From positions 9,741,678 to 9,805,677 of the forward strand of contig OZ025872.1 in the NCBI GenBank assembly GCA_964019415.1: a DNA stretch of 64,000 nt, given 5' to 3'. Shown here piece by piece: positions 56,201 through 64,000 of this stretch. Under the pieces are notes generated by a model that was not told the DNA's origin, did not search any database, and was given only the letters and a program-made list of their open reading frames with translations. The position numbers and the translations under genes are program-made. Numbering within the stretch: position 1 is the stretch's first letter; every line of letters starts with the position of its first letter. Origin of the DNA: Ianthella basta (lineage: Eukaryota; Porifera; Demospongiae; Verongiida; Ianthellidae).

Positions 56201-59200
56201 CTCTGGCCGCAGCGAGAGCAAGAGATATGAGCCCTTCTACAAAAGAATCTTTCTGAGTTCTTGCATATTCCTTCTGATCCACTACGCACTTGGCAACAAA
56301 ACATTCAAGGGTTTAGCGAAACGGCTATATACGTACGCGTTCTTCTTAACTTTTGAAACAATAAGCCAATTATAGTACACTAAGCCAGCCTAGATGCTTC
56401 ATATTTCACTCGCCCTTGGGCACTTAGCGCCCTTGTGCGTCGTGAAATAAAAAGCATATGGGCCGGCTTAGTGTACTATAATTACAACATAAATTCCCAA
56501 ACATATATAACACTTAACAGTCAAACAGTCCTCAATTGTAAATGGGTTCAACTGAGATAACTTACCATCATCAACTTCCATATCTGGTAGCTCCACTCTC
56601 GTTATTGTGGAGACATCTCCCAGTTGAGAGATAAAGTGAGCTAGAGCTGAGGAGGAGACATATGGCTCCCTGGTATCATATGGTAATACTCTGATTCCAG
56701 CCCCTTCCACCTGCTTGCAGTGCTGAGTCACACACCACGCTATACCAACACCCCCGAGGCAGTCCTCATCAATCTCCACTGTTGGTCCACATGGGGACAG
56801 GATGGACCGGGCCAACTGTTCATTGCCACTCTCAGCTACAACTTCACACAGTGCATGAAGTGGGGTACACTCCCTAATGGCAGGCTCCACTACTGTGTTG
56901 AGGGTCTCCAGTAGCATCCTCTGCATGCCTGGGGTGCTAAGGCCACTCAGCCCGCTGTAGAGCACAAACATGAAGTGATACCTAGCACCTGCAAGGATGA
57001 AGTGCCCCCCTTTGTTGTACCTCAAGGTGAGGTGTCGTCTCCAGAAGGTGACCTGCTCTTCTGGTGTCTTCTTGGCCACAGCGAGGGCCGCCATGAACTC
57101 TTGCAGGGTCAGGTGCAGGAAGTGCCAGGTGCGAGAGATGATCCCGAATCGACTGTGGGCTGGTATGCAATTGAACAAGCCGTGGAAGGCACTGGCCACT
57201 TCAAAGTCGAAGTCGGAGAAAATGATAGTGTCCTTTTCAAGCCCTTCCAGTGCCATTTGGATCAGTTTGTTGAAGCTGGGAAAGAGTCGTATCACATCCT
57301 GGAGACTAGCAGCCTGTTCCTTCTGATTCACTCGCTTTAGGTTGTGGTTGATGGTGTGGATGATGACACACTCAAACAACTCATGCAGTGTCAGTAGCTC
57401 TGGAGAGTCACCACCAAGGGATGTTACATAGCAGATCATTAGCAGCGGTAGTGGTGTATAGCAGAGGCTTTTGATGTGAGGGTGAAGGGAGAGGGTGGAC
57501 AGGAGCTTCTCTCCTGCTGATGGGTTGGAGACAAAGTACTCTGTGATGAATTTCTCCACTTCTTCATCTCCGAACCCACTGATCTCCACCCTCCTGTCTA
57601 CAGTGTGGTAGAGGTCCTCTGCAGAGATGGGGCGAGTTGTCACCACGAAAGATGACTGAGGGGCAAGATGGCCAGTAATAATGTCGTGAACTGGCGACTT
57701 TTTGCGCATTTCTTCCGACAGCTCATCAAATCCGTCGAAGATGAACAGGACCTCTTGTCCGTCGCGCGTGGTAACAAAGTCAGTGCCTTCTCGAACAATG
57801 TCTGCATTGCCGACTGATGTGAAGATGAGGTCTTCCAGGCTTAGCTTCTGGTCCTTGGGGAGACTCCTCAGGATGACTTGGATGACTACTTTGTATTCCT
57901 GTGCAAAACGGCCAACCGACCAATCATGGCACATTCGCTGGACGAGAGTGCTCTTGCCACTACCCGGTATACCCTCAATGAGCACCCGCTTTCTGGCAAT
58001 ACCAGCAGGAGGGGAGAAGGAGAGGATGTGTTCATAATTGAGTGGCACTTTCACGTGAGGCACCTGTTCAACACCTCCCCTGGCCAGGTGCACTGATACT
58101 GCCTCATCAGCCCTCCCTGCTACCGGTCGCCGCTGTTTCGTCTCAACCAAGTTCAAATTCACATACAGCATGGTGGAAGAGTCCAGCAGAGGGTTGTTTT
58201 GGATGCACGTCTTGGAGAAGAACCGGCCCAGCTTGGTACGGATGGACTGCAACACAGAGAGGTACAAAGGCATGCCAACCAAACACAACCATGATCAATA
58301 ACAACACATGTAAGTACAGCCACATGTGCACAAATATATACAGTGGCTGAAACACTAAAGGATACACAGTGGTCATCCCCACAAATACTCTATGATACAC
58401 TATGGAATATATGCACATTGACAGCTGGCTTGTGGGTACAGTGCATAACAAGCAATCTAATGACTCTTTACCACCATCTTCCGGACATGAAGTGCATACA
58501 CAACACTCAGGCTCACCTCGTTCTTATCTGCGCTGGTTGAAGTAGTTAGCTTTGCATCAATTGGTCCTCCGTTCACTATACAAAAGGAAGGAGTTGAGAG
58601 AGACAAAGAATGGCTACTATAGAAGTATTGCATCAAAAGTACGGACAGCAGTCAGTGCACCATCAAGTGGGGATGTACAAAGGTCACATGAGGTTGGAGG
58701 TTTGTAAGACACTCAACCAAATCAGAAAGGGTTGGTTCTCTAATACCAGCTTCACAACAGGGTTGAAAACCTTGCCGACGTTTCGACCAGATGCTCTGGT
58801 CTTCTTCGCCCTGAAGAAGACCAGAGCATCTGGTCGAAACGTCGGCAAGGTTTTCAACCCTGTTGTGAAGCTGGTATTAGAGAACCAACCCTTTCTGATG
58901 CCTGAGCCAGCTGAGAAGCCCTCACTTCACTCAACCAAATGCATGCATATAGGTGCTGAGACACGAAAAAGAGTGAGTTTTCAGTAGTACATTCAGCAAT
59001 GAGTATACAAAGTAATGTAGCAGTCTTGTCCCCAGACCATTCTGCTGGAGAGAATTATATAAGAAGGGTCTACTATGGACAGGATGTTGTGACACAATGG
59101 AATGAAGTTATGGATGATGATGTAATCTTGTGCACAATTAGGGCGAGCATCTTGCACGCATCCATGGCCTTGCTGCATTGTCTGGGACAGGAACTCGCAA

Positions 59201-61315
59201 AGAAGATTGTCCAGGCAGGGATGATGCGTTCGACTATATGGAATATTAAAAAACAGTAACAGCACAGGTTAAAAAGTGGTCTTCCTGTGCCCACCTACGT
59301 CTTAATATTGTTTGATAGATAGATGGCAAAAGGCGAACAAAAATGATTGTGAGCCTTTTAAAGAGTAGACCTCAAGCGCCACCATCTTGAGTTGCTCAAA
59401 ATACTGTATACATACATACATACATACCGGTACCTCATTACGAGCATAAATTTTGAAGCCATATGAATAATATATACTTAAAAAGTAAAAACAAGTATTT
59501 CAAGCTTAAATTCTCATGGGGCTACCGCGCGAATTTGAAATCCTTGCTCCCTTCTTTCTTGCTTGCTGCTCTGTCACTCATGATAGGTGAGCATGACACC
59601 TGTCATGCACCTTAGTGACCCCAGCACATACACACCTCACTCTCCCTACCACACACATGCACAGAGAAAGCTCCAGCACAGACAGACACACAACTGCTTA
59701 CAGCACATGCATTTACAGCAAGTATTTATGGAAACATAATGAACCAAGGAACTCAGTCGCCGGAGTAGCTAGTGTTCTATGTAGACACATAGTATCCTAC
59801 ATTTGTACACATGGTGTTCTATGATGGCATATGCTATATACGTACCGTATATGTCCAAATAGAGGCCTGGGCCTCTATATTTTTCAAGAGATTTTCACCC
59901 GGCCTCTATTTGAGACCGGCTTCTATTCGAGCCCAGTTTCTATTAAAAACTAGTCTAAAACACACTGATACCTAGCCATGTTTCCTATATAAAATTTGTC
60001 AGTGTCACAACAAACGAGTGGTCGCCGATCTGCTGAGCTCTTTCTAAAAAGCACGAATTGTGGGAAGTCGCCATGTTCACAATTCGGTCTGGAACCCAGC
60101 GACGCCCATCTTCCTCGCAGCGGCTTCTATGCTCATCTGCACGCATTCCACAGCCTTCAGCCGGGGGAATAGTACGATTTCTTTGTGGACATCGCTGTCA
60201 CGAGTGCAGCAGTAACTCCAATCAGTTGCCACGAATCAGGCTGCAATTGACTTGAACCTACAGCCTGCATTTAAGATGTCGAAGACAGACCAAGTGCGTC
60301 GATTCCAGACCCGGCCTCCATTAAAGAATAGCTGCTCTGACCCCTCCGACTTCTATTAGAGCCCCAGCCTCTATACAGACATATATGGTAGTCTGCTACA
60401 GTGCAGTACGCGTATATGGGCGAGGTTCTGAAGAGCATTTAGAAGGGCAACTGTGTGCGCTAAGCTTTTCAATGCTACAGACGGTCGAAAATATTAGCAT
60501 GTAGCTACATATCACGGCACTCACCAGTTTCTACGTTACACCTGTCATGTGTTCCAGGTGGCAGAGTGAAGGCCTAGCCCCTCCGAGGCAGGCGGCCATT
60601 ATCGAAGAAGACGCTGGGATAAGTCGATGACCTGTTGGGCGCAGTCCCGAAGCTGTCTCCTTGCCCGTCAACCAGAAGTGCTGTAGGAGTCTGTTCCACG
60701 AGTAGCAGCGGAAGTGGACGTCCAAAGTTCGCTAAGATGACGTTTGAAAGCCAGTTTTGCAAGTTCTTTGGTCTCTCACACGGTCCCCTTCTGGCTGAAC
60801 GAAATAACTACAATATAAATTCCTCTACCCACAACTTCACCCAAATACATTCAATATAAATGTAAGCAATGGCGTACAACCGTAACTTTGCGTATATAGT
60901 AACATGAAGCCATACAACAAAATCTCAATTTGAAAACAACAATAATAGGGGCTACCTGTGGCAGCCTCTAACAATAAAACGAGAAAGAATAAAACTTTCT
61001 GCAAAACATACTGAAGATGTGAGGCTAGCATAAGTATTTCAAGTTAAAAAACTCATGGGGCTACCGCCCCAACTTGAAATACTTTCCCCCTCCGGTTGCT
61101 GCTGTGTTGTCAATATGTAGTAGCTACTGTAACTAATTTTGTGTAATTCATCAACACACTTGTGAACACAGTTCACAGCAAGAATGATTGAAGTGAACAC
61201 GAATCGAGTCAAACATACTTTTACACACGTGTGCACAAATAATGTCACTAACTTACGTACCTTATACACAGTTTGCACATTCTCAGAGTTGCCAAAAACA
61301 ATCAAGTACACGCAT

Positions 61316-61408
<93 letters not shown>

Positions 61409-62844
61409 CATGCATGTAGCTAAACACACACATGCAAACATACGTATATGCACTATAAAAGACATGAATGAGAGGAGAGGGACATGGATGGAGGGCACAC
61501 AGATAGCTGCAAGTACTTTACACACAGTCATTGCAGCAGCTAGGGTTCTGTTGTGGCAGAAGGCAGTTCGCTCGACCGCTGTAGCAGTTATACATGGACT
61601 GACGACCACGGATCACGGGAAACGAACAAATGGACAACAAGATTAATAAGGCACTTGGCAACTCAATTCACAACAATGACAAGCACCCTACTGCAACACG
61701 TGCACCACACACTGAGCATGTGTACAACATTATGTAAGTAACCAAAAAGGGATACAATCAGACATGCACAGTACAATAATAGCAACCATTAAAATACAAC
61801 ACACAAGGTACTATTCTTAGCATCATGTACGGCAAACAAAAAGGTTACAAGGTTACTACAACCGCACTACGCTATCTGGAGGAAATTTAGAAGGGTAATT
61901 GTACACGCTTTAGCTTTAAACGTTATAGACCGTTACCAAAATTTTGCGCATAGAATTCATGGGACTTACCAAGTTCTACGTCGCTCCTGTCACTTATCTG
62001 AGACAGGGAACTGAATTCCTTCAATGAGGCAGCCATGATTGAAAATGTCGTGTGAACCAAGTCGCCAAACTGCTGGATGCTACCGTATACACTTTAGCTT
62101 TCGTGGGGTAAACTTTCGCAGTTCGCGAGTTTTCACGTTTTTACTTTCGTGGTTGCAGACTCTCAAGCAGGAGAAATAAAGCCTTTTGTAATTTTTGCAG
62201 GGCAAAACTTTCGCGGATGGTTGCTGATCCGCAAAAACCACGAACATTTAACCCCACGAAAGTTAAAGCGTATATGGTGTCTCACTGCTTTCTGTACGTC
62301 TTCAGACCAGAGGCACATACATATCTATATATACTAGGCTAATGCAATCATTGTGGGACGAGTCTGAGTGAGCGTCACATACTTGTGCAGTGATTGTGGC
62401 CTAGAGAGTGGGCGATGACATGAATGGCGTGTGGTTAGGCCTACTGCAGATGAGATAGAATGTGCATAGCTGCATGGCTTTCAGTACAGTGTGTGTGCAC
62501 GAGAGCCAAGTAGGAATCACAGGTAAACTTACATTTTGCAATTTTGAACATCTCTGCTCTTTTCTCCAGCTCATCTGCCCACACTTGGTTGTTGGTATCT
62601 TGCAACATCTTCAGGAAGGTGAAGAAGTCCTTTTCTTGCTTTCCTTTCAGTATTTCTATCAGTTTGTCCATCTGTTTGGAGTTGACCTGCTGTTCTTTCA
62701 CTTGCTGTTCTTCCGTTGCACTCATAAACCCACCAGCTGCCTTCTGTAACTTATCGCTCAGTCCTGTGCTCATTAATACATTCAGTTTGAGGTCCCCTTG
62801 CAGGGCAACCAGTGCAGCAATGTTCCATGGACTCATTGGACAAG
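47658..62844 (-). CDS. NLR-C: CARD-NACHT-LRR receptor, open from CARD exon to stop (at least 1145 aa)
   Basis: Coding exons: 62844-62533 (CARD), 58575-58517, 58246-56566 (NACHT), 55182-55079, 54856-54784, 52864-52698, 52602-52434, 51449-51277, 50585-50408, 49994-49822, 49262-48929, 47866-47844 (stop). All junctions are GT-AG and in phase; from the first ATG in the CARD exon (62836) the sum gives 1145 residues. It has the domains of NLR-B except CARD1, whose exon and the 55-bp linker are not found up to the window end. Either the gene begins in the CARD exon or its 5' exons lie beyond 64000. It is more diverged from A and B than they are from each other, so it split off earlier. Likely a cytosolic innate-immune receptor; ligand unknown. 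Confidence 0.85.
47844..47866 (-). CDS. NLR-C last coding exon
   Basis: Acceptor CTTTCAG at the 47867 side. With the phase-1 base it reads GLLGEYL and TAA at 47846-47844, paralleling the ends of NLR-A and NLR-B. The conserved UTR acceptor follows at 47659. Confidence 0.7.
48024..48567. mobile_element. piggyBac-like MITE (536 bp) with TTAA duplication
   Basis: TTAA at 48024-48027 and 48564-48567 flanks ends CCCTTTTATGCCCGAA and TTCGGGCCTAATGGG, which are imperfect inverted repeats starting with CCC. TTAA specificity and CCC ends are the piggyBac signature. NLR-B has an uninterrupted 'cactgttaattgtg' at the same place. The interior has a 72-codon open frame that I do not recognise. Confidence 0.8.
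48929..55182 (-). CDS. NLR-C LRR region (8 exons)
   Basis: Exons of 104, 73, 167, 169, 173, 178, 173 and 334 bp. Repeats are clear in LRALGLEWVDLSNEE, SLRKLTVRGCNKFL, LRDLGLELELPWSDK and LEKLTVKGLYWSDV. Phases alternate 1-0 and 0-1. All frames are open. The introns carry several insertions not seen in the other paralogues. Confidence 0.88.
50087..50230. repeat. Duplicated spacer plus CA microsatellites
   Basis: A unit of 'cttttgtcactttcactcgcc', 'aatg' and a CA tract is present twice, followed by a longer (CA)n to about 50226. (CAA)n follows at 50317-50334. Confidence 0.85.
50628..50968. mobile_element. NLR-C-specific insertion (~340 bp)
   Basis: The sequence 'tgtgacacaaa' to the left and 'tgtgacaaag' to the right correspond to one continuous site in NLR-B near 33870. 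The insert contains a GC-rich hairpin (GGGGGGCTCTGCCCC) near its right end. Family not recognised. Confidence 0.55.
51750..52320. other. NLR-C intron block not shared with A or B
   Basis: About 570 bp of GC-richer sequence interrupts an intron otherwise conserved among the three genes. No domain, terminal repeat or splice-bounded frame recognised. Probably an inserted element. Confidence 0.45.
53264..53411. mobile_element. Foldback MITE (148 bp)
   Basis: Arms from ATATAACGTATGGTAAGGAG and AAAATATTGACTC-type sequence with their complements, meeting at 'gaggtgcgaagcgccgaggt'. The centre resembles that of the MITE at 6666-6810 (gaggg-ccgaagg-cccgaggg), so the two may be related. NLR-C intron. 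Confidence 0.75.
53589..54021. mobile_element. Inverted-repeat element (~430 bp) with ~110-bp arms
   Basis: Arms share GATGGAAC, GAGCAGAAAAC, CAAGCGCTCGTCATCAG, TTTCAGGCTGTT and CATCAGAAGAGATAAGT with their complements. The neighbouring block 53470-53530 resembles, in reverse, the end of the element at 30421-31252. NLR-C intron. Confidence 0.75.
55450..56367. other. NLR-C intron between NACHT and first LRR exon
   Basis: About 900 bp with no NLR exon. An open frame of 96-97 codons exists on each strand at 55680-56000, without splice sites or recognisable motifs; likely chance or an old insertion. Confidence 0.4.
56368..56483. mobile_element. Foldback MITE (116 bp)
   Basis: AATTATAGTACACTAAGCC and complement at the ends, with a second pair (TTTCAC / GTGAAA) inside. 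It lies 80 bp downstream of the NLR-C NACHT exon donor. Confidence 0.8.
56566..58246 (-). CDS. NLR-C NACHT exon (1681 bp, intact)
   Basis: Same length, phases and splice sites as in NLR-B. Walker A GIPGSGKST, Walker B VLFIFDGFDEL, TTRP, and HLTLQEFMAAL are all present. Differences from A and B are spread over the whole exon, unlike the near identity of A and B, which argues that conversion has not reached this copy recently. Confidence 0.93.
58517..58575 (-). CDS. NLR-C 59-bp linker exon
   Basis: Encodes NGGPIDAKLTTSTSADKNE. Acceptor TATAG at the 58576 side, donor GTGAGC at the 58516 side. It accepts any upstream exon ending in phase 1: the CARD exon at 62533 or the candidate first exon at 61970. 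Confidence 0.8.
58723..58928. mobile_element. Foldback retroelement, copy 2 (206 bp, 12-bp target duplication)
   Basis: The direct repeat ACTCAACCAAAT lies at 58711-58722 and 58929-58940; NLR-B shows the empty site near 40502. The hairpin reaches from the start to 58899, followed by a tail also present in copy 1 (3434-3642). The arms pair almost perfectly, so it is younger than copy 1. Confidence 0.8.
58808..58846 (+). ncRNA. Type I hammerhead-like motif
   Basis: GCC (stem I), CTGAAGA (fits CUGANGA), stem II GACCAG-agcat-CTGGTC preceded by one unpaired A, GAAA, the palindrome ACGT (stem III), C as cleavage base in GTC, then GGC (stem I return). The stem I pairing seen is only 3 bp. Layout as in the motifs at 11082 and 42677. 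Confidence 0.45.
59488..59560. repeat. Short hairpin repeat, copy 1
   Basis: AGTATTTCAAG, then 'ctcatggggctaccgc', then an imperfect complement. A cleaner copy lies at 61032-61085. Confidence 0.6.
59843..60390. mobile_element. MITE (~550 bp) with TACCGTATATG ends
   Basis: The left end TACCGTATATGTCCAAATAG and the right end, complement of TACCATATATGTCTGTATAG, continue as imperfect inverted repeats rich in 'gaggcctgggcctcta'. Copies of this kind of end also bound the MITE at 62081. No transposase seen. Confidence 0.7.
60525..60599 (-). pseudogene. Decayed copy of a candidate first exon
   Basis: ATG at 60599 starts MAACLGGARPSL, a donor GTGAGT lies at the 60524 side, and the block 60410-60650 aligns with 61870-62080. 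In the start frame a stop precedes the donor, so this copy is not usable as coding sequence. Confidence 0.35.
61032..61085. repeat. Short hairpin repeat, copy 2
   Basis: AGTATTTCAAGTT and AACTTGAAATACT flank 'aaaaaactcatggggctaccgcccc'. Same family as 59488-59560. Confidence 0.65.
61314..61408. repeat. CA then GA microsatellite
   Basis: (CA)n to about 61387, continuing directly as (GA)n to 61408. Confidence 0.95.
61970..62036 (-). CDS. Candidate alternative first exon of NLR-C (22 codons)
   Basis: ATG at 62036 encodes MAASLKEFSSLSQISDRSDV-EL and reaches a good donor, G|GTAAGTCC, in phase 1. That phase fits the linker exon at 58575, so a transcript starting here would make a CARD-less NLR-C. 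A diverged duplicate lies at 60525. There is no counterpart in NLR-A or NLR-B. No promoter element was identified, and the exon could instead belong to a transposon. Confidence 0.35.
62081..62278. mobile_element. MITE (~198 bp) with TACCGTATAC ends
   Basis: Left TACCGTATACACTTTAGCTT and right complement of ACCATATACGCTTTAACTTT, with further pairing of 'tttcgtggggt'. It shares the ACCGTATA / ACCATATA end type with 59843-60390. Confidence 0.75.
62533..62844 (-). CDS. NLR-C CARD exon (312 bp)
   Basis: Same borders, length and phase as CARD2 of NLR-B, and open throughout: CPMSPWNIAALVALQGDL, LSDKLQKAAGGFMSA, KLIEILKGKQEKDFFTFL, WADELEKRAEMF. The first internal ATG is at 62836. The intron to the linker exon is almost 4 kb and full of insertions. 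Confidence 0.82.
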
Positions 62845-62909
62845 CTGTTGAGAAGGTAAGAGCACAACAGGGTGTATACCACCACTCAATTCCCTCAACA
62901 CAACATGCA

Positions 62910-63690
62910 CTCTAAACATATAGCTGTGATGGCAACACACATGTTGCACACATGCAACACATTGCCATCAAATGGATTGGTAGTGAGTGAAGTAATTGAA
63001 CCATAAAGTACATAGTGTTGATGTATTTCTTCCACACATTCCTCATGCACTACAATTTCACATCAGTTGCTCAGAACATACATGTGAAGGAGTTCACTCA
63101 CATTAGGTTATATAAGGCTTTGATAAAGATCGACACCCATGGCCACAGTACATCATTAGCGCTCACTAATTCCTGTCTCCATTGTTTATACTTTGCTATA
63201 CATACATGCATGGGCCTTCTGTTCAGGCATGAACTTTGGATATAGGCTGTGTGACGACATAGAGCTGTTATTCTTCACGGTGGAATTAGAAGTGAGGAAA
63301 GCAGATGCGTGTCTATCTGTAATTGTCACTGCAATCACCTCTGGTTTCACTGTGCTTGATAAGGGGGCATTACAGTTGGCCAGAGACTTAATATAAGATT
63401 TAAACCAGAAACTACTTCAATACCAGGAATGTATCTAAACACTGGAACATACAATGCAATTTGCCAAAATTAATGTATACAAGTGAATCTTTGGAAATTC
63501 GGTCATATAAAAATGCTAAACTAACTTTGTCAATTATAGCTACGTTGAGGGTGGTCTCGCACATGGGACCAAACCAAATATAATGACAGCAACGAATAAT
63601 ACCGTATGGCCAGAAAGTTTGGCAGGAATTTATTTTGCCAGATTGATGAAAGTATTGCATTTCGCCAAATTTACTTTGGCACTTGGGTAA
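62910..63690. other. Flank upstream of NLR-C, no exon seen
   Basis: It begins with a small palindrome (GATGGCAACACACATGTTGC and partner, 62928-62970). The matching place in NLR-A and NLR-B holds the 55-bp linker and CARD1 exons, which I cannot find here. A TACCGTATGGCC word near 63600 suggests another MITE end. Confidence 0.45.
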
Positions 63691-63693
63691 GCC

Positions 63694-63984
63694 TTATATG
63701 CCATAATTCATAGCAAATTCATAGCAAAATGGCAGATCCGGATGATCAAGAACTAGACTACAATGATAATGAAATGTGGCTGTGGAGTACACACGCTGTT
63801 GTTTGTCGATTTCTGGACAATTTTCATTCCAATCCTTAGCCTTGTCCACTAATTCTTCAACGTACAAAGGACTTTTAAGCCTCCTTTTGATAGATCTGCT
63901 GACGCTTGCTTGCTGCCTGTGACACTGTACACAATCGTACTGCTCCAACATAGAGACAGAGAACAGGCTGCCAAAGTCTTCCAC
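63694..63984 (-). CDS. Unassigned open frame at the window end
   Basis: Ninety-six codons from ATG at 63984, containing KRRLKSPLYVEELVDKAKDW and a small Cys/His group (CVQCHRQQ). The frame does not resemble CARD1. It could be an exon of the next gene or a transposon piece; the window end prevents a decision. Confidence 0.25.
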   Translation of the reverse strand: MEDFGSLFSVSMLEQYDCVQCHRQQASVSRSIKRRLKSPLYVEELVDKAKDWNENCPEIDKQQRVYSTATFHYHCSLVLDHPDLPFCYEFAMNYGI

Positions 63985-64000
63985 AGTAAGTTACCGACAA

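Overview
The window is eukaryotic and looks like a marine invertebrate; a sponge is my best guess, but that is inference. The evidence is intron-rich genes with consensus splice sites, long CA microsatellites, many small inverted-repeat elements, and an expanded NOD-like receptor (NLR) family carrying CARD, NACHT and LRR regions. Such expansions are known from sponges, cnidarians, sea urchin and amphioxus.

Three NLR paralogues lie head to tail on the minus strand. NLR-A covers about 8.6-27.9 kb, NLR-B 31.6-42.5 kb and NLR-C 47.6-62.8 kb. The shared plan is CARD-like exon, 55-bp linker exon, second CARD-like exon of 312 bp, 59-bp linker exon, one NACHT exon of about 1.68 kb, two short exons, a run of LRR exons of 167-178 bp, a 334-340 bp exon, and a short last coding exon followed by a spliced 3' UTR. 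Exon borders and phases were worked out by hand. The NLR-B model sums to exactly 1297 codons plus stop, and the NLR-C model stays open from its CARD exon to the stop. NLR-A keeps every LRR exon open but has frame changes in both CARD exons and at the end of the NACHT exon, so it is probably a pseudogene. NLR-B is a hybrid: its NACHT exon and adjoining intron match NLR-A closely, and the end of an older NACHT exon remains just downstream. A lone fourth CARD exon sits at 5.3-5.6 kb.

Insertions can be dated against the empty sites in the paralogues. NLR-A carries a nearly whole LTR retrotransposon of the GMR1-like Gypsy type (integrase before reverse transcriptase, SCAN-like Gag) with two identical 270-bp LTRs, plus a 1.34-kb Helitron and several MITEs. 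NLR-B carries an RTE-like LINE fragment upstream of its first exon, with a 12-bp target duplication and a 61-bp templated insert at its 5' junction. NLR-C carries a piggyBac-like MITE and a 206-bp foldback retroelement. Three different foldback families here contain compact type I hammerhead-ribozyme-like folds, which I rank as the most interesting signal.

The first 8 kb holds CA-rich duplications, a perfect 9 x 30 bp satellite, a Crypton/DUF3504 relic, MITEs and the orphan CARD exon. Intergenic stretches at 29.7-31.5 and 44.9-47.5 kb are mostly transposon remnants with one convincing unassigned exon at 45.9-46.0 kb.
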